Assembly: GCF_039962115.1 (NCBI RefSeq)
Contig: NZ_JAMPKJ010000002.1
Coordinates: 180,880-244,879 of the forward strand
From: Funiculus sociatus GB2-C1
GTDB lineage: Bacteria > Cyanobacteriota > Cyanobacteriia > Cyanobacteriales > FACHB-T130
Length of the DNA stretch: 64,000 bases
Reading direction: 5' to 3'
This document shows, piece by piece, positions 19,205 through 29,132 of the stretch (position 1 is the stretch's first letter; each line of letters begins with the position of its first letter). Both the position numbers and the translations under genes were made by a program. The notes beneath the pieces are model-generated. The model was not told the origin of the DNA, searched no databases, and saw only the letters and a list, made by a program, of their open reading frames with translations.

Positions 19205-20728
19205 ATGCCTGCAACTTCTATCCCTACCTCCGCTGCATCGACGTTTGATGTTATTGTTATCGGTTCTGGAATTGGAGGGCTGGTGAGTGCAACCCAGCTA
19301 GCAGCGAAAGGCGCTAAAGTTCTGGTACTGGAGAGCTACTTAATTCCCGGAGGTAGTGCCGGATACTTTGAACGGGAAGGGTATCGCTTTGACGTGGGAG
19401 CATCGATGATTTTTGGTTTTGGTACTCAAGGTACTACCAACTTGCTCACCCGCGCCCTGGAAGCTGTAAACGTCAGCCTAGAAACTATTCCCGATAGCGT
19501 ACAGATTCACTATCATTTGCCTAACGGCTTAGACCTGAAAATTCATCGCGATTATGAAAAATTTTTGCAAGAACTAACTGCCAACTTTCCGCATGAGCGT
19601 GAGGGGATTCGCAAGTTTTACGATGAATGTTGGAAGGTTTTTAATTGTCTAAATGTGATGGAATTGCTATCGCTGGAAGAACCCCGGTATCTGGCGCGGG
19701 TGTTTTTCCGGCATCCATTGGCGTGTCTGGGTTTGGTGAAATACTTGCCGCAAAATGTTGGTGATATTGCCAGGAAATACATTAGCGACCCGCAACTGCT
19801 GCAATTTATCGACATGGACTGTTACATCTGGTCAGTTGTGCCAAGCGATCGCACTCCGATGATTAATGCCGGGATGGTATTCTCAGATCGGCACTATGGC
19901 GGCATCAACTATCCTAAAGGCGGCGTGGGACAAATCGCCCAAAAACTGGTGGAAGGACTGGAAAAAGTTGGCGGGGAAATTCAGTATAAAGCCAGAGTCA
20001 CGAAAATTATCACCGAAAATAATCGCGCCGTTGGCGTTGAGCTGGCTGATGGAAAAGTATATCGCGCTAAGCGCATCGTTTCTAATGCGACACGCTGGGA
20101 TACTTTTGAGAAGTTATTACCACCAGAGGAGATGCCAACATCTGAGAAGAAGTGGCAAAAACGTTATCAAAAATCTCCCAGTTTCTTGAGTTTGCATATG
20201 GGAGTTAAAGCAGATGTTTTGCCAGTGGGAACAGAATGTCACCATATTTTGTTGGAAGATTGGGAAAATATGGAAGCGACACAAGGCACTATCTTTTTGT
20301 CAATTCCTACGTTGCTTGACCCGAATTTAGCACCAGCAGGTTATCACATTCTGCACGCATTTACACCGGATTGGATTGAAAATTGGCAGGAACTTTCTTC
20401 TAGTGAGTACGAAGAGAAGAAGGAAGCAGCAGCCGGGCGAGTTATTGAGCGTTTGGAGAAGATTTTCCCAGGCTTAGATGCAAGTTTAGATTATCTGGAA
20501 GTTGGGACTCCTCGCACTCATCGGCGCTTTTTAAATCGTGAAGATGGCACTTATGGGCCGATTCCCGGTCGCAAGTTATTAGGATTGTTGGGAATGCCGT
20601 TTAATAGAACTACTATTCCGGGACTTTATTGTGTGGGAGATAGTACGTTTCCGGGACAGGGTTTAAATGCGGTGGCGTTTTCGGGGTTTGCTTGCGCTCA
20701 TCGGGTGGCGGTGGATTTGGGGTTGTAG
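19205..20728 (+). CDS. crtH: Carotene isomerase (prolycopene isomerase)
   Basis: A 507-aa FAD-dependent enzyme converting poly-cis-lycopene to all-trans-lycopene in cyanobacterial and plant carotenoid synthesis. The N-terminal dinucleotide-binding motif [21 protein letters not shown] (16-36) and the following [27 protein letters not shown] are typical of CrtISO/CrtH. The C-terminal flavin-binding motif is [20 protein letters not shown]. The family also contains other CrtI-like desaturases, but the whole pattern, including [18 protein letters not shown], is that of CrtH. The start ATG follows CTTTCTCTTCC with no strong ribosome site. Confidence 0.94.
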   Translation: MPATSIPTSAASTFDVIVIGSGIGGLVSATQLAAKGAKVLVLESYLIPGGSAGYFEREGYRFDVGASMIFGFGTQGTTNLLTRALEAVNVSLETIPDSVQIHYHLPNGLDLKIHRDYEKFLQELTANFPHEREGIRKFYDECWKVFNCLNVMELLSLEEPRYLARVFFRHPLACLGLVKYLPQNVGDIARKYISDPQLLQFIDMDCYIWSVVPSDRTPMINAGMVFSDRHYGGINYPKGGVGQIAQKLVEGLEKVGGEIQYKARVTKIITENNRAVGVELADGKVYRAKRIVSNATRWDTFEKLLPPEEMPTSEKKWQKRYQKSPSFLSLHMGVKADVLPVGTECHHILLEDWENMEATQGTIFLSIPTLLDPNLAPAGYHILHAFTPDWIENWQELSSSEYEEKKEAAAGRVIERLEKIFPGLDASLDYLEVGTPRTHRRFLNREDGTYGPIPGRKLLGLLGMPFNRTTIPGLYCVGDSTFPGQGLNAVAFSGFACAHRVAVDLGL

Positions 20729-20842
20729 GAGGAGATTAAACCGCTGAGGCGCAGAGGGCGCAGAGGAAAATAGGGACGCGATCGCATCTTTTTTAAACTA
20801 CTCCAAAATGTTCTTGTGATTTCTGGCTGCAAATTGCACAGG

Positions 20843-21187
20843 TTAAATTATTTGAAATGCCCGTATCATCACTGCGTTCAATTGCTGCATTTGCAGACTT
20901 CCCAACTCTCCCAAGCGTCTGATAATTAATCTACTCTCAAGAGTAGCAATTCGAGTTACTCTCACTTTAGAGGCAACTCTCAATCCAGTATTAACAAATT
21001 CTGGATCTGAAACATCAAGAGCAAATTATTCCGAATTTAAAATGGTGACATTTTGAGACGAAATGAAGCAAAGAGTTACTTCATCTATTGTAGAGCTTAA
21101 CGCCAGCACTAAGGCAGGACGTAATTTTGTTGTACTCAAGTCTGTAAAGGGATTAACTAGGACAATATCTCCTTTTTTTAGTGTCAC
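20843..21187 (-). pseudogene. MazF/PemK-like toxin gene interrupted by a stop codon
   Basis: Reading the minus strand from a GTG at 21187 gives 115 codons with one in-frame TAA (codon 54, 21026-21028). Part one reads VTLKKGDIVLVNPFTDL, then STTKLRPALVL, then DEVTLCFISSQN. Part two reads FALDVSDPEFVNTG, then LRVASKVRVTRIATL. KGDIVLVxPF...LRPALV and KVRVTRI are hallmarks of MazF/PemK mRNA endonucleases. No frameshift is needed; only the stop interrupts it. The GTG overlaps the antitoxin stop codon (TAGTG), the arrangement of translationally coupled toxin-antitoxin genes. Confidence 0.82.
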
Positions 21188-21393
21188 TAGATTGGTTTTC
21201 CATCTTCGAGGGTATAAATATCCGGTTCATCGTGCAAATAGTCAAAATTTCCTCCGCTTTCTGCAAGGTGCGCTAATTCAAGGGCTGAAGGGTAGGGTAT
21301 ATTCCCAAATAATTTTTCTTCTAGTAGGGATCGCTCATCGGGTGAGAGAGCTAAAATAACTTGAACTAGGGAGTCAACTAATTGTGCATTCAT
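21187..21393 (-). CDS. Antitoxin-like small protein upstream of MazF-like toxin
   Basis: 68 aa, acidic. The N-terminal helix VQVILALSPDERSLLEEKLFG and an extended acidic tail (HLAESGGNFDYLHDEPDIYTLED in part) fit the usual antitoxin plan of a dimerising helix plus a toxin-binding tail. It directly precedes the broken MazF-like frame with a 1-nt overlap. The exact antitoxin family is not recognised. The antitoxin appears intact although the toxin is interrupted. The plus-strand frame over the same DNA (21063-21359) is an antisense shadow. Confidence 0.72.
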   Translation of the reverse strand: MNAQLVDSLVQVILALSPDERSLLEEKLFGNIPYPSALELAHLAESGGNFDYLHDEPDIYTLEDGKPI

Positions 21394-21640
21394 AAATTAT
21401 GCTCCTATTTTCTGTTAAGTTGCTTGTTTTATAATAGCGATCGCGCTTTTAAAATCACCGCAGACTGTAGCTTTTGTGGGCGAATATCATTCACAATTTA
21501 TCTTCAGCCTCAGTTGAGCGCGTACCAATCGCCACAGGGTCAGTGATACAATCCAAACTAAGGCAAATGGAAATGCTACTAACCCAGCTACGAAGCACAA
21601 AAATAAAGCATGGGTTATCTTAGGCTAATTAAATCGACAC

Positions 21641-22963
21641 ATGACGACACCGCCCGATCCTCGCCAGTCAAACTTACCCACAAACGCCCCTGATAGTCAG
21701 AATGGGAAAAGTTCGCCTGAAAACAACCAACTTCCTCAGATGCGATCGCCCTCCGCTGAGGCGCAAAGTCAATATGAGCAACAATTGGCTAAAATGCCGC
21801 GAAGTCTCCTACTCAACAAACAAACTCCCTCTATTCCAGTAGTATCGCCAATTATCTTTATGGCGATCGCTTTGGTAGTCGTTGGGTTATCTATCAATAA
21901 TTTCTGGATTGGGGTGTCGGGGGCGCTTGTCGGCGGGTTGATTTCCCTGCGCGTACTGTGGATTAGTTCCCAACCGCTGCTGGATGAGTTGGTTCCAGCA
22001 AAACAGCGCTCAATCATAGTAGCTGTTGTGGGAGCAATAGTATCGCTCTTCGCTTTACTCAAGTTCAGTGGTATCAACCAACGCCTTAATGAATGGGCGA
22101 ACCAGCAAAAATGGGACGAAATCGGATCTCTGGCAGAATGGACTGGTGCTGTCGGGCAAATTTTCATTGCCGTTTTAGCTGTATATGTAGCTTGGCGACA
22201 ATATATTATTTCCAGAGATTTGACGATTAAGCAAAACGATCTCACCGCTCAGCAAAATATTATTACCCAGCAGCAAACGATTGATACTTATTTTCAGGGG
22301 ATATCTGACTTAGTATTAGATGAAGAAGGGCTTCTAGAAGATTGGCCTCAAGAGCGGTTACTCGCTGAAGGACGCACCGCCGCTATTCTTAGCAGTGTAG
22401 ACTCTAGCGGGAAATCGAAAATTCTCCGTTTCTTGTCAACCTCGAAATTACTGACTCCCCTAGAACGCGATCGCCGCTTAGGGAGAGCCATTTTTGATGG
22501 TGCTGGAGGTTATGCTGAAGATCGCGTCAACGGTGTGCGGGTCATTGATTTGGGAGTCATGTTGGCTAAGGCAGATTTGTCTAATACAGATCTGCGCCGC
22601 ACCGACTTAAGCGAAGCTAATCTCATCGGTGCCAATTTAAGCAACTGCGATTTAGTCAAAGCTAACCTGTCTCGTGCTATTTTGTACGGAGCTAATCTTG
22701 CTGGTGCTGACTTTAAAGCCACCCGCTTGTTCTACGGTTCAGCGGAGACCGCCACCCCACGCAGTCACACTCAACCCCCCTACCCCAATTACAGAACTGG
22801 CGTTTTTACTGGCGCTGTCGTAGAAAATGCTGATTTCACAGGTGTACAGCAACTCTCCGAAGAACAGCGTCAATACTGTTGTGCTTGGGGAGGCGAGGAA
22901 ACTAGATCCACAATTCCCGGCGGTTGTGAAGGTATTCCCAATAAATTAGAGGCTACTATCTAA
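21641..22963 (+). CDS. Membrane-anchored pentapeptide-repeat protein
   Basis: 440 aa. It has a Pro/Gln-rich N-terminus, then hydrophobic helices at ~70-110 (VSPIIFMAIALVVVGLSI and GALVGGLISLRVLW), ~125-145 (IIVAVVGAIVSLFALL) and ~170-190 (GQIFIAVLAVYVAW). A coiled-coil-like stretch follows (YIISRDLTIKQNDLTAQQN). A C-terminal pentapeptide block (~315-370: ADLSNTDLRRTDLSEANLIG) is interrupted by a Cys-containing tail. The region LVLDEEGLLEDWPQERLLAEGRT is typical of cyanobacterial membrane-pentapeptide proteins. Its function is unknown; its neighbours give no hint. Confidence 0.82.
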   Translation: MTTPPDPRQSNLPTNAPDSQNGKSSPENNQLPQMRSPSAEAQSQYEQQLAKMPRSLLLNKQTPSIPVVSPIIFMAIALVVVGLSINNFWIGVSGALVGGLISLRVLWISSQPLLDELVPAKQRSIIVAVVGAIVSLFALLKFSGINQRLNEWANQQKWDEIGSLAEWTGAVGQIFIAVLAVYVAWRQYIISRDLTIKQNDLTAQQNIITQQQTIDTYFQGISDLVLDEEGLLEDWPQERLLAEGRTAAILSSVDSSGKSKILRFLSTSKLLTPLERDRRLGRAIFDGAGGYAEDRVNGVRVIDLGVMLAKADLSNTDLRRTDLSEANLIGANLSNCDLVKANLSRAILYGANLAGADFKATRLFYGSAETATPRSHTQPPYPNYRTGVFTGAVVENADFTGVQQLSEEQRQYCCAWGGEETRSTIPGGCEGIPNKLEATI

Positions 22964-23228
22964 AAATGAAAAAAAACTTCTCTTTTTCTTTTCATTTAAA
23001 GGTTAAAAAAACATTTTTTTGTAGCAACTTTTACTATACTTTTTCTACCTATTGACGTATGATTGAATAATGGAAATCTGTGCGTAAAGTATATAGGCTA
23101 ATATTTCAATTATTAAGAAGCCCATATAATTTTTAATTAATAAGACCTATAATACCAGAAAAAAAGTCCTTTTTTCTGAGAAAATTTTAAAAGTTGTTTC
23201 TGTCAAAAGGCGAGATGCCTAATAATCA

Positions 23229-24182
23229 ATGAAACCAAAGTATTCTTTGGTAATTCCGGTGTACAACGAAGAGAACACTCTCCCGGAACTGTATCGACGA
23301 ATAAGTGGATTAATGGCTCGGTTGGATGACCAGGCGGAGCTAATTCTAATCAACGATGGTAGTAAAGATCGGTCTTTAGAACTGCTGCGAGATTTGCATG
23401 AAAAAGATCCGCGAGTTTGCTATCTAAGCTTGGCGCGTAACTTTGGACACCAAATTGCCGTAACAGCTGGTTTAAATTATGTCCGGGGTGAAGTAATAGT
23501 TATCCTTGATGCTGACTTACAAGATCCGCCAGAGTTAATTCCTGACATGGTGGAAAAGTGGCGACAAGGCTATCATGTGGTTTATGCTAAGCGCACCCAA
23601 CGCCAGAAAGAAAGCTGGTTTAAACGCTTTACAGCTTACGTCTTTTATCGCCTTCTCAAGCAGTTAGCTGATGTAGACATTCCCACAGACACCGGGGATT
23701 TTTGTTTGATGGATAGGCAAGTAGTGGATGTACTTAATTCTATGCCAGAACGCGATCGCTACATTCGAGGAATGCGCTCTTGGATTGGCTTCCAACAAAC
23801 AGCGGTATACTTTGAGCGTCATCCTCGTTTTGCTGGTGAAGTAAAATACACCTTTAGCAAATCTTTGTCTTTGGCGATAAATGGTTTGGTGTCCTTTTCT
23901 AAAGTACCGTTGCGAATTTCCACCTATGTAGGTTTACTCGCCGCTGTTGCCGCAATTTTCATGGGTTTGTTAGTTATTTATTGGCGGATTTTCGTCCCCC
24001 AATCGCCTTTAACTGGGTTTACAATTATTCTGGTTGCTATTTTCTTTTTAGGTGCTGTACAGCTGGTGAGTATCGGCATTCTGGGGGAATACATTGGACG
24101 AATTTACGAAGAAGTTAAAGGCAGACCGCTTTACACTCTTTCCGAAGTAGGTGGTTTTCATAATGTAGCGAGTCGTAAGTAG
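23229..24182 (+). CDS. Family 2 glycosyltransferase, polyprenyl-phosphate sugar transferase type
   Basis: A 317-aa GT2 enzyme of the DPM1/GtrB/ArnC type, transferring a sugar from a nucleotide donor to a polyprenyl phosphate at the membrane. The GT-A domain has [25 protein letters not shown], the metal-binding DADLQDPPE (DXD-like) and [11 protein letters not shown]. Two C-terminal membrane helices follow ([33 protein letters not shown]). It is clearly paralogous to the GT2 at 39460. It stands alone here, with A/T-rich noncoding DNA upstream. Confidence 0.92.
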   Translation: MKPKYSLVIPVYNEENTLPELYRRISGLMARLDDQAELILINDGSKDRSLELLRDLHEKDPRVCYLSLARNFGHQIAVTAGLNYVRGEVIVILDADLQDPPELIPDMVEKWRQGYHVVYAKRTQRQKESWFKRFTAYVFYRLLKQLADVDIPTDTGDFCLMDRQVVDVLNSMPERDRYIRGMRSWIGFQQTAVYFERHPRFAGEVKYTFSKSLSLAINGLVSFSKVPLRISTYVGLLAAVAAIFMGLLVIYWRIFVPQSPLTGFTIILVAIFFLGAVQLVSIGILGEYIGRIYEEVKGRPLYTLSEVGGFHNVASRK

Positions 24183-24290
24183 CAAGTGGAAGCTTTTTAA
24201 AGGCAAATATTTTCAATCAATTTATGCAATGCTGGGTGAGGTTCCTCAACCCAACATACATTACTTGTTTATAACTACCGAGGGAAGCGT

Positions 24291-25358
24291 TTAAACTAAA
24301 ACTGTCTGCCCAGTTTCTGCTGAACGACGGGCAGCATCGGCAACTTTGAGGGCGTATAAACTAGCTTCTGGGGTTACATATAGGGGGGTGCCTTCAATTA
24401 GATGATCTAAAACCATGCCAGTATCTTTAGCAAATAAACCCCGTCGTCCTCCCACCTCAATTGGCGTTGTTTCATTCTCCTTTATCAGCTTGCCTTCATC
24501 TCCATCGAAAATTAATCCCCCCTGTTCTCCGTGAACCTCAAAACTTCGTGATGGTTGCCAGAGATTTTCCCCTTTTCCATAAACTACCTCTGCAACAACG
24601 CCGCTGGTAAACTTTAGCTGGGCTGTGCAAAGACAGGATTTGTAGAATGGGGACTCTTGACTGGGGAATTGGGAGGATTTCCTAATTTCTAATCCCTCTT
24701 CCCTAGTTTCCAATTCGCCCCAAAATCTGGCTTGACAGCTGACAGTGGCTACGGTGCCAAACAAATCTGTCAAACGGTGGATGCGGGAAAGTGCGCCACT
24801 AAAAGGAAAACCAAATAGTTCTGGGTGATATGTCCAGCGTTGGGGTGCTGGACGTTGGGGATTGATGGTGCTGTAGCGGGCGTAAAAAATTTCTCCAATT
24901 TGGGGTAAAGTTTGTCGCAGTGCTTGATGCAATCCGCCGAGTAGTTCTATATGTTCGATGTGCAGGAGTTGGTTTTTTTCTTTTGAAGAGGCGATCGCTT
25001 CTTCTGCAACGTCAACTTCTAAGGCGAGGGGATACTCGACGACTACGTGTTTACCTGCGTTAAGTGCTGTAAGCGCGATCGCACCATGATTTTGATTCAC
25101 TGTGCAGATTATCACCATATCCACATCTTCACGACAAACCAACTCTTCCCAAGATGAGACGGCAAGGCAAGAGTAAGTTTGACTGAATTCCTCTGTTTTT
25201 TCTGGCGTATGCCCAGCAACTGCTACCAGATGGGCGCGTTCTTCAGATTGCAACGTTTGCGCCCGTAGTTTAGCAGCAAATCCGGTTCCCACCACCGCCA
25301 CACGTATCGGGAGCTTACCAGACCAAACAGGATGAGAGACTGATGTTGCCATTGTCAA
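24291..25358 (-). CDS. Gfo/Idh/MocA family oxidoreductase
   Basis: A 355-aa NAD(P)-dependent sugar-type dehydrogenase. The Rossmann motif VAVVGTGFAAKLRAQTL (about 19-35), the following CTVNQNHGAIALTALNAGKHVVVEYPLALE and the C-terminal alpha/beta domain fit the family. In place of the common catalytic EKP motif this protein has VEYP, which may alter activity. A segment ELETREEGLEIRKSSQFPSQ (about 220-240) is encoded by an intergenic-type G-rich/C-rich repeat at 24647-24720, probably a surface loop. Substrate unknown. Confidence 0.85.
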   Translation of the reverse strand: MTMATSVSHPVWSGKLPIRVAVVGTGFAAKLRAQTLQSEERAHLVAVAGHTPEKTEEFSQTYSCLAVSSWEELVCREDVDMVIICTVNQNHGAIALTALNAGKHVVVEYPLALEVDVAEEAIASSKEKNQLLHIEHIELLGGLHQALRQTLPQIGEIFYARYSTINPQRPAPQRWTYHPELFGFPFSGALSRIHRLTDLFGTVATVSCQARFWGELETREEGLEIRKSSQFPSQESPFYKSCLCTAQLKFTSGVVAEVVYGKGENLWQPSRSFEVHGEQGGLIFDGDEGKLIKENETTPIEVGGRRGLFAKDTGMVLDHLIEGTPLYVTPEASLYALKVADAARRSAETGQTVLV

Positions 25359-26068
<710 letters not shown>

Positions 26069-26160
26069 GAAGATGAGTCAATGGTCTGTTAAGAGTTGGA
26101 AAATTGGAAGGTTGAAACCTTCAAATGTCTACTGACTACTGACTACTGACAATTCATTGT

Positions 26161-26204
26161 TTTAGGAGGGACACCATAACGAGTGTCCCTCCTAAATTTT
26201 TTTC
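26161..26204. terminator. Bidirectional intrinsic terminator between petF and the SpoIID-like gene
   Basis: A 14-bp perfect stem starting TTTAGGAGGGACAC (26161-26174) pairs with 26183-26196 around the 8-nt loop CATAACGA and is followed by a T-run on the plus strand. On the minus strand the stem is also followed by T-rich DNA. It serves both convergent genes. Confidence 0.92.
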
Positions 26205-27906
26205 AGGAATTGGGCTGGGTTTGTTGGGATCTATCCTGCCAAAAGGTAATTGACTCGTTGAGAGGTTGAATTTGCGCCCCTGGATAGTAGAAGTTGAGAA
26301 TCTGTTGACTTGACCAGCCTACTTTAGCCAGATTGAATGCGCCTGTTTGACTCATCCCTACGGCATGCCCTAGTCCACCGCCAACAAAGGCATAACCTTT
26401 TACGCTTTTGTCGGCACCATAAATAGGTTGCAAGTAGAACAGAGTGCTGCGGGGTGCCATAAAGGCGCTGCGGACATCATCTTTGTGGATTTCTATCACA
26501 CCTGTGTCAGTTTGCACCGCTAATTTGAGAATACGTCCTGAAGGACTTCGCTCCACCACCCGTAACTGCTTAATTGTGTTAAACGGGACAAAAGGAGTCT
26601 TTGTTCTCTGGAGATAACGCTTTAAATCCTGGGTAATCTGGACAATAGTGCTAGACCGACTCCAACGAAACCAATTCGCGCCAGTTTCATTAAATCCTTG
26701 TTTTAGGTTAATGAACCGCCGGATATTTTGCTCAGAAGCCAAAGGAAACTGCGACAAGTTCCAAACAGAGTTCGCTGAATCTACCACAACTTGGAGATAG
26801 GGGCGATCTGAGCCATTCCAAACATCGCTAAAATGAGCAGTAACGCCGCCAGTGGTACTCGAATAAAGGGCATCCACCAGTTCATTCTGGTAAGTTAGCA
26901 CTTTGCCTTTGGTAGCTGCGATCGCTTTGTCGGTAGTTGGCACTGTGCCAGTTAGACCTTTATAAACTTGGCAGTGAGTATCGGCACACAATTCATACCC
27001 ATCCACAGTAAATCGGCGCAAGTTCCGCAAAGCGTAAGTTCGAGCTATAATTGCCTGCGCTTCAGCCGCCGCATACGGCGCACCAGCATCAAGTTCATGC
27101 GGTACCACACCCCGCAGATAAGTTTCTAGCGGTACCTGGTTTACTAGGGTGTAGGTGCCGTAGGCATTTGGTTGCAGTTGCAAGGGGCCCGCGTAGAGAA
27201 AACTATTTTTGGCGTTTTTACCTTTTTGAACCTGGATCAGGTTTTTGGCCGCCGTAATCTCCATTTTGTCGCGACTGTACTTAACGCCATTCACGACTAA
27301 AGACGTTTTTGGCACCTGCTGCACAATTTCCGTATCCAGAAAGGCAGCTTGATTGCCTTGAGTTTTGAGACTCTGCAACAGCCAGCGGCGCACTAAAGGC
27401 GTTTTGTAAACATCTCGTTTTGCCCAAACCTGCCAGCGTTCCGGCTGCGCCACTTCAACTTCAATTCCCTTGGCTTTCCACTGGTTGGCACTGTATTCCG
27501 CTGTCTCAAAGCTGCGGTAGGTTCCTAGAACAAGCCTTTCCTCTAGCACTGGGTCGGGTAGCGCTTGCATTGTCACTTGCAGCTTGACATTGCTTGCTTG
27601 CAGGGTTTGTTGGCGATCGCCTGCATCAAAACGCACAGTTAAGCGATCGCCTGTTGTTGCAGCTAACGTCATTTCATCAGTCGGTTCCTCACCAAACCGC
27701 TGCACTACACCTACTTTCAGTTCTACATCCGATTTAGCTGGGGGCGCTCCTGACGCCGCCGTGAGTCCCACCAGACAAAACACCGTTAGGACGGTGCTAG
27801 ACCAGTGGCTCAACCGATTTTCCGCCCCAGCCGGACGAATAAATTTCCGACGGTTCGGCTTGGTCTTTACCAAAATCTGTCTCAAGGTGTAACCCTTTTT
27901 TTGCAT
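26203..27906 (-). CDS. SpoIID/LytB-domain exported protein
   Basis: 567 aa with a basic N-terminus and a membrane or signal segment (STVLTVFCLVGLTAASGA, ~34-51). The SpoIID domain spans about 240-430: NAYGTYTLVNQVPLETYLRGVVPHE, then AEAQAIIARTYALRN, then DVWNGSDRPYLQ. The C-terminal part includes FVGGGLGHAVGMSQTGAFNLAK, typical of SpoIID/LytB. Bacterial SpoIID is a lytic transglycosylase acting on denuded glycan; in cyanobacteria the family probably remodels peptidoglycan. It is convergent with petF. Confidence 0.9.
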   Translation of the reverse strand: MQKKGYTLRQILVKTKPNRRKFIRPAGAENRLSHWSSTVLTVFCLVGLTAASGAPPAKSDVELKVGVVQRFGEEPTDEMTLAATTGDRLTVRFDAGDRQQTLQASNVKLQVTMQALPDPVLEERLVLGTYRSFETAEYSANQWKAKGIEVEVAQPERWQVWAKRDVYKTPLVRRWLLQSLKTQGNQAAFLDTEIVQQVPKTSLVVNGVKYSRDKMEITAAKNLIQVQKGKNAKNSFLYAGPLQLQPNAYGTYTLVNQVPLETYLRGVVPHELDAGAPYAAAEAQAIIARTYALRNLRRFTVDGYELCADTHCQVYKGLTGTVPTTDKAIAATKGKVLTYQNELVDALYSSTTGGVTAHFSDVWNGSDRPYLQVVVDSANSVWNLSQFPLASEQNIRRFINLKQGFNETGANWFRWSRSSTIVQITQDLKRYLQRTKTPFVPFNTIKQLRVVERSPSGRILKLAVQTDTGVIEIHKDDVRSAFMAPRSTLFYLQPIYGADKSVKGYAFVGGGLGHAVGMSQTGAFNLAKVGWSSQQILNFYYPGAQIQPLNESITFWQDRSQQTQPNS

Positions 27907-28105
27907 GAACTATCTGAGGATAGAAGACTTTTTGATAGATGTAACCCTATATTCAGTCTCAAACTAGGTAGCTAGTTGCTCCATCTATTGTGCTAGACGC
28001 AAGGCACAAATGCGAAGGGGATGAGCGAGAATCTTCAGCTTGATTCACAATGGCTGGTTGCAAAACGAAGTCATAATGAGTATGATTTAGAAGGAAGGAA
28101 CCTAG

Positions 28106-28390
28106 ATGGAGACAGCGACTCGTCCTATGGTAAGGGTTCAAGAGATACCCCTGCGAAAAATTCACCGTCCTCTGCCCCGACAAACTGACCCAGCTAAAGT
28201 GGCAACTTTGATGCAATCGATTCAACTAATTGGTCAGCAAGAACCCATCGACGTGCTGGAAGTGGATGGAGAATACTATGGTTTTTCAGGTTGTCATAGA
28301 TTTGAGGCGATTCAGCGTTTAGGTCAAGAAACCATTCGTTGCCGCATCCGCCGCGCACCGCGTTCTGTTCTGAGTATGCACCTAGCCTGA
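28106..28390 (+). CDS. srx: Sulfiredoxin
   Basis: 94 aa; ATP-dependent reduction of hyperoxidised (sulfinic) 2-Cys peroxiredoxin. The diagnostic active-site motif YGFSGCHRFEA with the catalytic Cys is present, preceded by IPLRKIHRPLPRQ and DVLEVDGEY. Ribosome site AAGGAAGG (28091-28098) before the ATG at 28106. It opens an oxidative-stress group with two dps genes, which supports the assignment. Sequence alone distinguishes it from ParB-like relatives by the SGCHR motif. Confidence 0.93.
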   Translation: METATRPMVRVQEIPLRKIHRPLPRQTDPAKVATLMQSIQLIGQQEPIDVLEVDGEYYGFSGCHRFEAIQRLGQETIRCRIRRAPRSVLSMHLA

Positions 28391-28514
28391 GCATGAAAAC
28401 GTTCATTGTTCAAGAGTAGCACTACAAGCTTCCATGAATTATGAACCGCGAATATAATCTACACAAGCCGTCAGGTGCGCTTTTTTATACTTCCACTACA
28501 AGGAGCGAGACATA

Positions 28515-29066
28515 ATGACTAGCAAGAATAATTCTTCACGTCTCTACCCGACCAGCATTGACATTGCCCCAGAAACTCGGTCTAAAGTGATTGAGCTTCT
28601 TAACCAAACCGTGGCAACCACCCTCGACCTAAAAACTCAGGTGAAACAAGCGCACTGGAATGTCAAAGGTATGGATTTTTACCAGTTGCACTTACTTTTT
28701 GATGAACTCGCCACTGAGTTAGAAGAATTCATCGATTTATTTGCCGAAAGGGTGACAGCCTTGGGAGGGTTAGCAAAGGGGACAGTTCGCACGGCGGCGA
28801 ATGTGTCCATGCTGCCAGAGTATCCTTTTGATATTCTCGACGGCAAAGACCATATCACAGCTTTGTCAGACCGCTTTGCACCATACGCCAAATCGCTGCG
28901 CCAAAACATTGATGCTTCAGCTGAGCTGGGTGATGCTGATACTGCTGACCTTTACACGGAAGTTTCTCGCGCAATTGATAAGCGGTTGTGGTTCTTAGAA
29001 GCACATCTACAAGCTTCCGCAGTAACTTCTACTGCTGCTTTAAAAGAAGTAGTAGCCAGCAACTAA
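28515..29066 (+). CDS. dps: Dps-type ferritin-like protein (first copy)
   Basis: A 183-aa dodecameric mini-ferritin that oxidises Fe(II) with peroxide and protects DNA. The inter-subunit ferroxidase ligands are in place: His47 (QAHWNVKG), His59 (FYQLHLLFDEL), Asp74 and Glu78 (FIDLFAERV). The N-terminus is a short polar Ser/Asn-rich extension. Ribosome site AAGGAGCGAG (28499-28508). A stem-loop with CCCCTG arms (29091-29111) follows the stop codon as a likely terminator. It is not the nearest relative of the second Dps at 29939. Confidence 0.95.
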   Translation: MTSKNNSSRLYPTSIDIAPETRSKVIELLNQTVATTLDLKTQVKQAHWNVKGMDFYQLHLLFDELATELEEFIDLFAERVTALGGLAKGTVRTAANVSMLPEYPFDILDGKDHITALSDRFAPYAKSLRQNIDASAELGDADTADLYTEVSRAIDKRLWFLEAHLQASAVTSTAALKEVVASN

Positions 29067-29085
29067 CGCCAAATTCACTTTTTTG

Positions 29086-29121
29086 ACACTCCCCTGGCTA
29101 AAGCACAGGGGATTCTTCATT
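29086..29121 (+). terminator. Stem-loop after first dps
   Basis: CCCCTG (29091-29096) pairs with CAGGGG (29106-29111) around GCTAAAGCA, followed by ATTCTTCATTCTT. The sequence is of the ACTCCCCTGGCTAAAG type often seen dispersed in cyanobacteria. The T-run is imperfect, so termination is likely but not certain. Confidence 0.55.
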
Positions 29122-29132
29122 CTTAGACTCAG

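Noticed and set aside
21063..21359. Plus-strand frame of 98 codons opposite the antitoxin
   Set aside because: Antisense to the antitoxin/MazF-like genes, which have clear family features on the minus strand.
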